42,336 bases of DNA from an uncultured Nitratifractor sp. Its GTDB lineage: Bacteria; Campylobacterota; Campylobacteria; Campylobacterales; Sulfurovaceae. Positions within the stretch are counted from its first letter, which is position 1. The number at the start of each line of letters is the position of its first letter. The notes under the pieces were generated by a model, which was not told the origin of the DNA, did not search any database, and saw only the letters and a program-made list of their open reading frames with translations. A program made the translations under genes and the position numbers. The stretch spans positions 1 through 42,336 of the forward strand of contig CAJXJF010000008.1 of assembly GCA_913054475.1 (NCBI GenBank), given 5' to 3'. Shown here one piece after another: positions 18,922 through 27,034 of this stretch.

Positions 18922-20297
18922 CGTTCACGCTTGTAGTCGTCTTCTATTCGCACGATATCGTCCTCTCCAGTATACTCTCCAACCTGTGCCTCTACGAGTA
19001 CCAGAGTTATCTTGCCCGGATTTTCGAGCCTGTGGAGCTCTCCCATGGGGATATAGACCGACTCGTTGGCTCTGACTATCTTCTCATCCTCACCCACTCT
19101 CACGAGTGCCGTACCGCTGACGACTATCCAGTGTTCGCTTCTATGGTAGTGCTTCTGCAGGCTCAGCCTTTTACCGGGTTTTACCTCTATCCTCTTGATT
19201 TTGTATCTGTCGGCCTCTTCGAGAACGGTATACGAACCCCAGGGACGATATGCCGTCATGTGGATATGTGGAAGCTGACTCCCCTCCTCTCTGAGTCTGG
19301 CGACCACATCCTTTATCTTCTGCGAACTCCCCTTTTTCCCTACAAGAAGCGCATCTGGAGTATCGACCACAATCAAATCCTCCACATCCAGCAGTGCAAC
19401 GACTCTCTGCGTACCGTAGAAAAAGTTGTTCGTGGCATCTATCGTGATGAGCTTGTCGTTTACGCTATTTCCGTTTTCATCCTTTTCGAAGACACTCTCG
19501 AGCGCATCGAAGCTCCCCAGGTCGTTCCAGCCGAAATTGCCTGCAATCACTTTGATTCCAGAGCTCTTCTCCATCACCGCATAATCTATACTCTCTTCGG
19601 GTATGGAGAGCATACTCTGCATATCTATCCTCCCTACGGAGCCATCCTTCCTGGCACTCTCCCATGCACTCGAAGCGGCCTCGTATATCTCGGGAGCGTA
19701 CTTTCTAGCCTCTTCGAGTATGGTCGAGACCTTGAAACAGAACATACCGCTGTTCCAGTAGTAGTTACCGCGTTCCAGATACTCCACGGCTCTCTCTCTG
19801 TCGGGCTTTTCGTGAAAGGCTTTTACATCCTCTCCTTCGGCCTCTATATAGCCATAACCCGTCTCCGGTGCCGTAGGCTCTATTCCAAAGGTGACTATAT
19901 AGCCCTCTTCGGCCAGCTTCGAAGCCCTCTTTACACACTCTTTGTAACTCTCTTCATCCTCTATCACATGGTCCGACGGTGTAACCAGAACTATGTCGTC
20001 ATCCTCCAGAGACAAAGCGGCCAGTATGATTGCCGGTGCCGTATTTCTACCGATAGGCTCGAGAAGAAAAGAGGAGCCCTTCTGCGCTCCTGTCTCTTCG
20101 AGCTGATCATAAGCCATGAAGTAGTGTTCGGTATTCGAGACAATCACTCTTTTGGAGCAGAGTTTCATATTTCTCTCTACACTCTTTTGAAAGAGCGATC
20201 TATGCGAAAAAATTTTTGCGAACTGTTTCGGAAGGAGCCTTCTGCTCAGAGGCCACAATCTGGTACCGCTCCCTCCGCACAAAATAATATTCACCAT
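18918..20297 (-). CDS. manC: Mannose-1-phosphate guanylyltransferase / mannose-6-phosphate isomerase (type II PMI)
   Basis: The 459-residue product is a bifunctional GDP-mannose supply enzyme. Residues about 1-280 are a nucleotidyltransferase starting ILCGGSGTRLWPLSR with LPKQF, then TPSDHVI and FHEKPDRE. The C-terminal cupin domain (about 345-455) has RPWGSYTVLEEADRYKIKRI, the metal-site QKHYHRSEHWIVVSG and a PxGxxHRLENPG-like segment (PMGELHRLENPGKI). As first gene of the operon it points to GDP-mannose, or a sugar derived from it, as donor for the fused glycosyltransferases downstream. No gmd/fcl-type gene for fucose derivatives is in the window, so mannose itself is the simplest reading (inference). 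Confidence 0.96.
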   Translation of the reverse strand: MVNIILCGGSGTRLWPLSRRLLPKQFAKIFSHRSLFQKSVERNMKLCSKRVIVSNTEHYFMAYDQLEETGAQKGSSFLLEPIGRNTAPAIILAALSLEDDDIVLVTPSDHVIEDEESYKECVKRASKLAEEGYIVTFGIEPTAPETGYGYIEAEGEDVKAFHEKPDRERAVEYLERGNYYWNSGMFCFKVSTILEEARKYAPEIYEAASSAWESARKDGSVGRIDMQSMLSIPEESIDYAVMEKSSGIKVIAGNFGWNDLGSFDALESVFEKDENGNSVNDKLITIDATNNFFYGTQRVVALLDVEDLIVVDTPDALLVGKKGSSQKIKDVVARLREEGSQLPHIHMTAYRPWGSYTVLEEADRYKIKRIEVKPGKRLSLQKHYHRSEHWIVVSGTALVRVGEDEKIVRANESVYIPMGELHRLENPGKITLVLVEAQVGEYTGEDDIVRIEDDYKRER

Positions 20298-20351
20298 ATC
20301 TATCTACCCTTCATAGAATTATTTTATTCACTACTTCCATTTTCGAATTTA

Positions 20352-20357
20352 ATTATA
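20352..20357 (-). promoter_or_regulatory. Candidate -10 box for the manC polysaccharide operon
   Basis: On the minus strand TATAAT (context TTGGATATAATTAAAT) lies about 55 bases before the manC ATG, in an AT-rich stretch with T-tracts upstream and no clear -35 box. It is the only strong promoter I see before the seven coupled genes. The 213-base gap 20298-20510 otherwise holds the pilin terminator candidate. Confidence 0.5.
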
Positions 20358-20448
20358 TCCAAGAAGAGTTAAAAAACTTTCAAACAAACAAGACAATATA
20401 CTGAAGATAAATGAAGTTAATAACTTTTGAAAGAAAAGAGATTGAAGC

Positions 20449-20470
20449 CAAGCCGAAAAGCTCCGGCTTG
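20449..20470 (-). terminator. Candidate terminator hairpin after the pilin gene
   Basis: On the minus strand CAAGCCG-GAGCTTTT-CGGCTTG forms a perfect seven-pair stem with an eight-base loop, about 40 bases after the pilin stop. The tract after it (GCTTCAATCTCTTTTCTTTC) is T-rich but not a clean U-run. It also separates pilin transcription from the manC operon. Confidence 0.5.
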
Positions 20471-20510
20471 ACAAAAGCGTATCATCCTCTTTCGAGCGGT
20501 GTTGCGCACC

Positions 20511-20897
20511 TTAGCCTTTGTAGTTGACGTGTGTACCACCGAACGATTTGGTACCGTTCATATCTTTGGCTTCAACTGCCTCTTTTACATTTGCACAATA
20601 GTCACTAGATTTAACATTATCTACAGTGACATTACCATCAGTACTACTACTTCCAAGATTAACAGCATAACATTTTAGGGCGTTACAAGCAGCAGTAGAG
20701 TTGTCCTCCGTACCGCTGGAAGTATAAGATGTACCAACATCATTAATACAGGTAGCAAGGTTGTTTAGCTCTGTAGAGACTTTTGCGTCATCTCTTGTTG
20801 CGGCAAGTTTAGGAATTGCAACAGCAGCCAAAATACCGATTATGACGATAACGAAGATCAATTCGATCATCGTGAAACCGCTTCTCATGCTTTTCAT
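20511..20897 (-). CDS. Type IV pilin / type II secretion pseudopilin-like protein
   Basis: The 128-residue product has a class III prepilin signal: MKSMRSG cleaved before FTMIELIFVIVIIGILAAVA, with Glu at mature position 5 and a hydrophobic helix ending AAVAIPKL. The globular part is rich in Ser, Thr, Asn and Asp and holds four Cys (residues 50, 71, 76, 101), enough for two disulfides after export. A strong ribosome site (AAGGAG) precedes the ATG. The coding sequence is visibly AT-richer than its neighbours, as is common for surface-exposed pilins. No prepilin peptidase, ATPase or secretin gene is nearby, so pilus and secretion roles cannot be told apart. Confidence 0.85.
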   Translation of the reverse strand: MKSMRSGFTMIELIFVIVIIGILAAVAIPKLAATRDDAKVSTELNNLATCINDVGTSYTSSGTEDNSTAACNALKCYAVNLGSSSTDGNVTVDNVKSSDYCANVKEAVEAKDMNGTKSFGGTHVNYKG

Positions 20898-20941
20898 GAG
20901 TTACTCCTTATAATTTGATTTCGGGATTCATCCCTACCGTT

Positions 20942-20947
20942 AGTATA
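20942..20947 (-). promoter_or_regulatory. Candidate -10 box of the pilin gene
   Basis: TATACT on the minus strand lies about 45 bases before the pilin ATG, preceded about 17 bases upstream by a T-rich stretch (TTTTTA). The 155-base gap to rimP also contains a small inverted repeat, AGAGC-N6-GCTCT, at 20990-21005 that may mark the end of the rimP transcript; no clean U-run follows it. Confidence 0.45.
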
Positions 20948-21052
20948 GGCCATTAACCCTTAAATAAAAATAAAATAGCCATTTTTTCGAGAGCTAAACC
21001 GCTCTATTTTAATAGAAAGACTCCAATTCATCTATTTTGTAACTATGGGAGC

Positions 21053-21481
21053 TTACCAGTCGAAGCAGGTTCTGGCTTTTTTTATCTCGCAATAGTCGAT
21101 ATCCACTCTCTCTCCATCTCTATCTATGGAGATACCGTTTTCGTCGGCACAAAGGATATCGCCTTTGAGTTTCTCACCGTTTCTCAGTTTGACTCTCACC
21201 TTCTCGCCTATCGATTTCATGAAGTGGGAAGCCTTTTTCAGCTCCCTCTCTATACCGGGAGAGCTTACCTCCAGATAGTAGGCCTCCTGCATAGGGGGGT
21301 GCACATCCAGAAAGGGAGAGAGTTCGACGGATATATCTGCACAGAGTTCGAGATCGACTCCCCCCTCTTTCGTTATATAGACACGGAAAATCCTGTTTCC
21401 GTTCTCACTGACAATTTCACTGTCGTAATATTCGGCTCCATGCATCCGCACTATCGACGCTATCTTCTCTTCGAGATTCAT
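21053..21481 (-). CDS. rimP: Ribosome maturation factor RimP
   Basis: RimP assists 30S subunit assembly. The 142-residue protein has the N-terminal alpha/beta domain with the conserved YYLEVSSPGIERELK block (E-V-S-S-P-G), followed by a C-terminal Sm-like beta domain (KVRVKLRNGEKLKGDIL). It lies directly after rbfA; its ATG overlaps the rbfA stop by four bases. The infB-rbfA-rimP order is conserved in Campylobacterota. Confidence 0.94.
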   Translation of the reverse strand: MNLEEKIASIVRMHGAEYYDSEIVSENGNRIFRVYITKEGGVDLELCADISVELSPFLDVHPPMQEAYYLEVSSPGIERELKKASHFMKSIGEKVRVKLRNGEKLKGDILCADENGISIDRDGERVDIDYCEIKKARTCFDW

Positions 21482-21831
21482 GACTTACCCTCTACTATCT
21501 TGAAAAGTTCGTCCATCCTATTTATTCTCTCCATCTGATCGTCGAAATAGAAGGTAAAATTCGGAGCCCTATACCACCCTTCGCTCTCTCTGACATAGGT
21601 CTTGAGAAAAGCGGATACTTTTCTGAGTTTTTTCAGAATCTCACCCTTTTCATCCTCTTGTAGTCCTGTCGGATCGAGATAGACTTTCGCATCGTATCTG
21701 CCCCGTGAACATAGCACCTCGGTAACACACAAAGCGTTTATCGCCGGATCGTCCAGTTTGCCCAGCGCTTCGGGCAGGACCTCTCTCAGCGCAGTCTCCG
21801 TACGCTTTCTTTTGATCTCGGAAGGGTTCAT
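21478..21831 (-). CDS. rbfA: 30S ribosome-binding factor RbfA
   Basis: RbfA is a KH-fold factor needed for late 16S rRNA processing and cold adaptation. The 117-residue product shows the KH-like pattern with [17 protein letters not shown] and DAKVYLDP, and a C-terminal [19 protein letters not shown] matching the family's 'R..P.l.F..D' ending. It is translationally coupled to both infB (four-base overlap) and rimP (four-base overlap). Confidence 0.93.
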   Translation of the reverse strand: MNPSEIKRKRTETALREVLPEALGKLDDPAINALCVTEVLCSRGRYDAKVYLDPTGLQEDEKGEILKKLRKVSAFLKTYVRESEGWYRAPNFTFYFDDQMERINRMDELFKIVEGKS

Positions 21832-24470
21832 AGTGACGCTTGTTCCTCCACCTCTTTGAAGGTCTCGACCACATCACCCTCTTTGATATCGTTGAAGTTT
21901 TCGAGCATCAAACCGCACTCATATCCGGCTCTTACCTCTTTGACATCTTCACTGAAACGCTTGAGAGAACTTATCCTGCTCGTATATATAACTACGCCGT
22001 TTCTTATTAGTCTGGCTCCTGCATTTCGTTCTATCGTACCGTCAGTAACCATACATCCGGCGATGGTGCCTATCTTCGCCACGATGAAGGTCTCTCTCAC
22101 CTCCGCCTGTCCGGTCACCTCTTCCGTAATCACCGGACTCATCAAACCACCCAGCAACGCCTTGACATCATCTATCAGGTCGTAGATGACGGAGTATGTT
22201 TTTATCTCGACACCGAGATCCCTCGCACTGTTCTTGACATTTCCGGTGGGTCTTACATTGAAGCCTACGATAATGGCGTTTTCACTCGCATCTGCAAGTA
22301 CCACATCGCTCTCCGTTATGCCGCCGACTCCTTCGTGGATAACATCCACTTTTACCTCTTCGTTTCTCAGTTCGGCAAGGGCCGATTTGATCGCTTCGAG
22401 AGAACCTTTTACATCCGCTTTTATGATTAGAGGAAGCTTCTTGATCTTTCCTTCGGCAATGAGAGAGCCCAATTCGTCTATGGAGACCTTCGTACTCTTG
22501 GAGAGCTCTTTGACTCTGGAGTACTCCTTTCTCTTCGATGCCAGATCTCTCGCCTCTTTCTCGTCTTTCATAGCCACGAGAACCTCTCCGGCATTGGGCA
22601 CTTCGTGCAGCCCTACGAGGGCGGCCGGAGTACTCGGCCCGATACTCTTGCTCCTGCTTCCATCATCGAGAATCATCGTTCTAACCCGTCCGAAGGTGGT
22701 ACCTACTATCACATTGTCCCCCACCTTGAGGGTGCCGTCCTTGACGATGATGTTCGCAACCGGTCCGAAACCTTTTTCGACCGAACTCTCTATCACTATC
22801 GCCTTGGCCCTCTTCGTGGGATCGGCCGTAAGCTCCATCATTTCGGCCTGAAGGAGAATCGTCTCCAGCAGATCGTCGATACCCTCTCCCGTATGCGCAG
22901 ATACGGGCACGAACTCATACTCTCCACCCCAATCGACGGGCAATATCCCGATCTCTGCGAGCTGGGACTTGACATTGTCTATATTGGCCGAGGGCTTGTC
23001 TATCTTGTTGACAGCGATTATTATCGGTACTCCTGCGGCTTTGGCGTGGGATATGGACTCTTTGGTCTGAGGCATCACACCATCGTCGGCCGCCACCACG
23101 ATAATGGCTATGTCGGTCGCCTGAGCTCCTCTGGCTCTCATCTCGGTAAATGCGGAGTGTCCCGGTGTATCTATGAATGTAATCTTCTCTCCATTCTTCT
23201 CTACCTGATATGCTCCTACATGCTGTGTAATACCGCCAGCCTCCCTAGCGGCCACTCTGGTGGAGCGAATCTTGTCGAGCAGAGATGTCTTACCATGGTC
23301 GACATGTCCCATTATGGTGATTACGGGCGGTCTATGCTCCTGTACTTCGGAAGGTTCAGAATCGTACACGCTCACATAATCCAGCTCGTCGAGAGGGTTG
23401 ATAGTCTCTACCTGTACATCGAACTCTTCGGCGAGGATCTCTATCGAATCCTTGTCGAGGAAGTCGTTCTTCGTAACCATAGTCCCCAAGGAGAAGAGTA
23501 CCTTTACCACTTCACCCACACTTTTGCCAACCTTCTGTGCAAACTCATATACACGGACATCTTCCGGAATCTTTACCACACTTACCTTTTCACTGCTTAT
23601 ATTCTGATTTTTATACTTCTTGCGCTTTGCGCCTCTTTTTATGGGGCGGTTGTGCTGAGGGGTGAAGCCTCTGCTACTTCGTACACCTGCCGCGGCTCTC
23701 TTTTTGGCCTCTTCCCTTCTGCGCTGCTCCTGTCTCTGCTGCTCTTCGTAGATATTCTTGTCGGAAAAGTCAAGCAGTACCACCTCCTGCTCTTCGAAAA
23801 GTTCGATACTTCCTCCAAGATCTCTGTCTCCGAGAATTTCGAGCTTCTCACCTGTCGATTTCGCCTCGGCCGGACTCTTCCTCTTCTTCTTTTTGGGAGT
23901 GCTACTCTGGGGAGAGACAGGCATGGATATCTTCTTCTCCTGCTTTTTGAGCACAGGCTTGTCCGGTTTGGCCTTCTTGACTATGGTGATACCTTTTCTA
24001 AGAGGAGCTTTTCTCGGAGCTTTTCTCAACTCTCCTCTCTTCTCGTCACTCTTCGCCGTGGCGGTGATGCCTTTTCTCATGGTGGGAGCTTTTCTCTCGG
24101 GCTTCTTCTGCTGAGGCACAGATATATCGTCCGCCTCTTTCTCCGTCTCCGGCGATTCCGCTTTTTCGGAGCTCTCGAGCTTCGCTTTGGCAGCTTCGTC
24201 ACCACTTGAGTGTGCAGCTCTTTTTTCTGTGCTCTTCTTCTCTTCAGCAGCCTTTTTCTCTTTGCTCCTGTTCTCTTCTTTGCCGGAAGAGAGGGATGAG
24301 GGTAGTTTTCCGCTCATGGCATACTCCATCAGAATACCGGCCTCTTCAGGAGTGACCGTACTATTGGCAGCCTTTACATTGAAACCTATCTCTCTCGCCT
24401 TGTTTATCATCTCGCTGTTGGACATTCCGGCTTCTTCCGCAATCTCCTGGATTTTTATCTTTTCATCCAT
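21828..24470 (-). CDS. infB: Translation initiation factor IF-2
   Basis: IF-2 is the GTPase that brings fMet-tRNA to the 30S subunit and drives subunit joining. The 880-residue protein has an N-terminal IF2_N helix domain ([20 protein letters not shown]), a long Lys/Glu-rich low-complexity linker (about 60-280), a second N-terminal-type domain (about 295-345), then the G domain with [17 protein letters not shown] and NKIDKP, and the beta-barrel and C-terminal domains ending in the fMet-tRNA-binding region. The start overlaps ylxR by eight bases. Length and domain order are normal. Confidence 0.97.
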   Translation of the reverse strand: MDEKIKIQEIAEEAGMSNSEMINKAREIGFNVKAANSTVTPEEAGILMEYAMSGKLPSSLSSGKEENRSKEKKAAEEKKSTEKRAAHSSGDEAAKAKLESSEKAESPETEKEADDISVPQQKKPERKAPTMRKGITATAKSDEKRGELRKAPRKAPLRKGITIVKKAKPDKPVLKKQEKKISMPVSPQSSTPKKKKRKSPAEAKSTGEKLEILGDRDLGGSIELFEEQEVVLLDFSDKNIYEEQQRQEQRRREEAKKRAAAGVRSSRGFTPQHNRPIKRGAKRKKYKNQNISSEKVSVVKIPEDVRVYEFAQKVGKSVGEVVKVLFSLGTMVTKNDFLDKDSIEILAEEFDVQVETINPLDELDYVSVYDSEPSEVQEHRPPVITIMGHVDHGKTSLLDKIRSTRVAAREAGGITQHVGAYQVEKNGEKITFIDTPGHSAFTEMRARGAQATDIAIIVVAADDGVMPQTKESISHAKAAGVPIIIAVNKIDKPSANIDNVKSQLAEIGILPVDWGGEYEFVPVSAHTGEGIDDLLETILLQAEMMELTADPTKRAKAIVIESSVEKGFGPVANIIVKDGTLKVGDNVIVGTTFGRVRTMILDDGSRSKSIGPSTPAALVGLHEVPNAGEVLVAMKDEKEARDLASKRKEYSRVKELSKSTKVSIDELGSLIAEGKIKKLPLIIKADVKGSLEAIKSALAELRNEEVKVDVIHEGVGGITESDVVLADASENAIIVGFNVRPTGNVKNSARDLGVEIKTYSVIYDLIDDVKALLGGLMSPVITEEVTGQAEVRETFIVAKIGTIAGCMVTDGTIERNAGARLIRNGVVIYTSRISSLKRFSEDVKEVRAGYECGLMLENFNDIKEGDVVETFKEVEEQASL

Positions 24471-24702
24471 TCCTGTCTAACTCCTTTAGCATCGCTTTGA
24501 ATTCCGCCTCGTCGAGACGATATCGTTTGGATATTTTTTTTATCTGTCTGTTTTCGGTACTACAAGCGTGACAAAGGTACATACTCCGTCCACTCCCACT
24601 ATATGGCACCATCCTGCCCTCGGTATGCTGTATTCTGATTAATCGACTCTGAAGCTCTCTTTTTCTGCAGGCAATACACATTCGAATAGGATACTTTTTC
24701 AT
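24463..24702 (-). CDS. ylxR: YlxR-family RNA-binding protein (DUF448)
   Basis: This 79-residue basic protein has the YlxR pattern: [18 protein letters not shown] (the RxCxxC motif), a glycine-rich turn [13 protein letters not shown], and a helical C-terminus. YlxR proteins bind RNA; in Firmicutes a member modulates RNase P. The cysteine pairs (CIAC and CHAC) could bind a metal. It lies between thrB and infB and overlaps infB by eight bases, a position conserved in many bacteria. Confidence 0.9.
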   Translation of the reverse strand: MKKYPIRMCIACRKRELQSRLIRIQHTEGRMVPYSGSGRSMYLCHACSTENRQIKKISKRYRLDEAEFKAMLKELDRNG

Positions 24703-24722
24703 CAGAAATTATAGCAGAATAT

Positions 24723-25604
24723 TCAGTATTTTCCAATAACACCGTAATTGTCCAATTCGCAGTTAAAAACTCTAAACTGCGGAAATCTGTCGGAGAGTCT
24801 CTTCTCTATCTTGGGGGCGTCATCTTCGTAACAGAGGGTGAAGAAGGTCGAACCGCTCCCCGAGAGCGTACTCATCAGTGCTCCGCTATCGAGAGCCAAT
24901 TTCTGTACCGCGAAGAGTTCCGGCATCATTTTCATTCGTCTCTCCTGGTGAATTCTGTCTTTGGACGCTATTCTCAGTAGATCCCACGACTCACTCATGA
25001 AGAGTGCCGTCATATATGCGGCCCTAGAGAGAGAAAAGACCATCTCCTCTTTGCTGTAATGTTTCGGGAGTACATTTCTCGATTTGCTCGTGGAGATGGT
25101 TCTGTCGGGAATAACGAGTACAGCTCTCAGATAGGAGGGGAGTCTTCGCTTTTTGCTATATATTCTGTCACCCTCGATACAGGCCACATTGAAGCCTCCC
25201 ATGACAGCAGGGGTGATATTGTCGGGATGGTGCTCATATCTCAGAGAGCTGTTTAGAATACGCCTTTTGTTGTATTTTATTCCCGCTGCCACATGGGCTG
25301 CGGTAATGGCCGCCACGATTACGGCCGAAGAGCTTCCCAGACCTCTGGATATGGGGATTCTGTTGGTAAATTCGAATCTGAAAGTATTCTGCTTGCCGGT
25401 CAGTTTTTTATACTGCTCGTTGAAAATATGCAGGAAAAGGCTGTTCCTTTTGATTTTGGGATTTTTGCAGCCCTCACCATGTGTAGAGAGGCTTAGAAAT
25501 CGAGATGGTTTTATCACTATCTCGTTTCTCAGATTTATGGCAAGTCCCAGAGTGTCGAATCCTGGACCGAGATTCGCGCTTGTAGCCGGTACACTTATCA
25601 GCAA
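24723..25604 (-). CDS. thrB: Homoserine kinase ThrB
   Basis: ThrB phosphorylates homoserine in threonine biosynthesis. The 293-residue GHMP-kinase has the N-terminal PATSANLGPGFDTLG, the ATP-binding glycine loop PISRGLGSSSAVIVAAI and the C-terminal LSGSGSTFFTL motif. The start is TTG at 25604-25602, 11 bases after the tsaB stop, with AAAAAGG upstream and no ATG that would keep the conserved N-terminus. It sits in the lpxC-tsaB-thrB-ylxR-infB order seen in Campylobacter. Confidence 0.95.
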   Translation of the reverse strand: MLISVPATSANLGPGFDTLGLAINLRNEIVIKPSRFLSLSTHGEGCKNPKIKRNSLFLHIFNEQYKKLTGKQNTFRFEFTNRIPISRGLGSSSAVIVAAITAAHVAAGIKYNKRRILNSSLRYEHHPDNITPAVMGGFNVACIEGDRIYSKKRRLPSYLRAVLVIPDRTISTSKSRNVLPKHYSKEEMVFSLSRAAYMTALFMSESWDLLRIASKDRIHQERRMKMMPELFAVQKLALDSGALMSTLSGSGSTFFTLCYEDDAPKIEKRLSDRFPQFRVFNCELDNYGVIGKY

Positions 25605-25615
25605 AGAAAACCTTT

Positions 25616-26086
25616 TTATACGGCGGGGATTCTATAGTCGGGAAGGTTGCTCTCTTCTATCGATATCTCATCGATGGATTCGGGCATATCGAACCTCTCC
25701 TCCACTTCCCCTTCGAGTTTTTTCGTTATTATAGTCTCTTTTTCTTTGACGAAATAGAGAGAGCCCATCGCTTTTATCGGGGCCCCTCCGTTGAGTTCGA
25801 AAGCCGAGCATGCCCTCAGAGGAATATTCTCCAACAACTCCACCGTCTTCAGAGCTATATAGGCGAGTTTTACCCCCATTCTGCTACCCGGACCGTTTAC
25901 ATAGACTATTTCACCAACCTCATACTTTTCGAGTACAGAGAGCATCGCTTCGACAAGTATTTCGGAGACATAACCATCTATCTTTCTATGTTCGACGAGA
26001 AGAGCGTCACTTCCGTAGATACCTATCTCTACGGGAGAGGAGAGAGGGTTGACTACAATAGTCGTCTTAGGCGAAGCTTTTCGCAT
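25616..26086 (-). CDS. tsaB: TsaB-like tRNA threonylcarbamoyladenosine protein (short form)
   Basis: TsaB is the non-catalytic partner of TsaD in t6A37 tRNA modification. The 156-residue product keeps the family's first strand block (IVVNPLSSPVEIGIYG), the central region ILVEAMLSVLEKYEV, and VNGPGSRMGVKLAYIALKT, which corresponds to the conserved 'GPGSFTGVRIG' segment but is degenerate (RM for FT). It lacks most of the C-terminal half of the ~230-residue E. coli TsaB. A short TsaB-like gene at this position between lpxC and thrB is known in Campylobacter. The ATG overlaps the lpxC end by 20 bases. Confidence 0.75.
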   Translation of the reverse strand: MRKASPKTTIVVNPLSSPVEIGIYGSDALLVEHRKIDGYVSEILVEAMLSVLEKYEVGEIVYVNGPGSRMGVKLAYIALKTVELLENIPLRACSAFELNGGAPIKAMGSLYFVKEKETIITKKLEGEVEERFDMPESIDEISIEESNLPDYRIPAV

Positions 26087-26951
26087 ACTGGGTATCCGTC
26101 AACTTCTCGAACGACACTATCTCGTAGTTTGCGCTTTGTGCGAAGAGAGCCTTGGTCAATTCGTGATTGAGTGCATGACTGCCGGCAAAGGAGCTGTAAC
26201 GGCCCAGAATATTGTAGCCCGTCACCATCATATCCCCCATGGCGTCCAGAATCTTGTGTCTGACGAATTCGTCGGGAAATCTCAACCCCTCTTTATTGAG
26301 TACTTTTCTCTCGTCCAGTCCTATCGCATTTTCAAGACTCGCTCCAAGCGCCAGATTCTGGCTCTGAAGATACTGTATATCCTTCGCGAATCCGAATGTT
26401 CTGGCTCTGGCTATCTCATCGATATAGGCTCCAGTAGAGAAGGTGAAAGAGTAGTTCTGTCTTCTGATGGCCGGATGTTCGAAATATATTTCGAAATCGA
26501 AAAGCGCCTCGTCGCAAGGGTCGAGACGCACATACTTCCCGCCCGACCTGACCTCCACGCTCTTTTTGACCCTGACAATCTTTTTCGGAGCATCCAGTCT
26601 CCTCAGGCCAGCCTCTTCGAGCAACAGACAGAAGGATATCGAACTACCGTCCATTATAGGCATCTCGTTGCCTTCGAGTATGACTCTCAGATTGTCTATA
26701 CCGTAGGCATAGAGTGCCGAAAGAAAGTGTTCTATCGTGGATATGTAGCCTTCGGCATCTCCGATAACAGTCGCCATCCTAGTATCCAATACCGATTCCG
26801 GAGACAACTGAATTGTCTTGGCGAGGTCGCTTCGATAGAAAAGTATGCCGCTCCCGGCATCCATAGGCTCTATCCGCAATCTGACGGATTCACCCTTGTG
26901 CAGACCTATACCCACCACCTCTACGGTTTTCTCAACGGTTCTTTGATACAT
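26067..26951 (-). CDS. lpxC: UDP-3-O-acyl-N-acetylglucosamine deacetylase LpxC
   Basis: LpxC is the Zn-dependent deacetylase committing lipid A synthesis. The 294-residue protein has STIEHFLSAL (zinc His75), RHKILDAMGD (zinc His232 and Asp236) and SHALNHELTKAL (catalytic His259), as well as the N-terminal GIGLHKG block. It starts the cluster running to rimP. The ribosome site GAGGGTGAAGA precedes the ATG. Its presence confirms a Gram-negative, lipid A-bearing envelope, to which the polysaccharide of the nearby operon could be attached. Confidence 0.97.
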   Translation of the reverse strand: MYQRTVEKTVEVVGIGLHKGESVRLRIEPMDAGSGILFYRSDLAKTIQLSPESVLDTRMATVIGDAEGYISTIEHFLSALYAYGIDNLRVILEGNEMPIMDGSSISFCLLLEEAGLRRLDAPKKIVRVKKSVEVRSGGKYVRLDPCDEALFDFEIYFEHPAIRRQNYSFTFSTGAYIDEIARARTFGFAKDIQYLQSQNLALGASLENAIGLDERKVLNKEGLRFPDEFVRHKILDAMGDMMVTGYNILGRYSSFAGSHALNHELTKALFAQSANYEIVSFEKLTDTQYAKSFA

Positions 26952-27007
26952 TCTTCACCCTCTCTCTACTATAACGCAACAGCACAGCTCTTCACTCTCT
27001 ATGGCCA

Positions 27008-27013
27008 ATTATA
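27008..27013 (-). promoter_or_regulatory. Candidate -10 box for the lpxC-to-rimP cluster
   Basis: TATAAT on the minus strand lies in the 83-base gap between the M23 peptidase gene and lpxC, about 57 bases before the lpxC ATG. No clear -35 box. Confidence 0.45.
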
Positions 27014-27034
27014 CCCTTTTTCCGAGGAAAATAG

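Noticed and set aside
18900-20372. 490-codon plus-strand open frame opposite manC
   Set aside because: Antisense shadow; the manC frame has all catalytic motifs.
22605-24209. 534-codon plus-strand open frame opposite infB
   Set aside because: It is antisense to a certain gene, has low-complexity Leu/Arg-rich content, no ribosome site and no recognisable domain. Long antisense frames in this genome arise because sense codons whose complements are stops (TTA, CTA, TCA) are rare.
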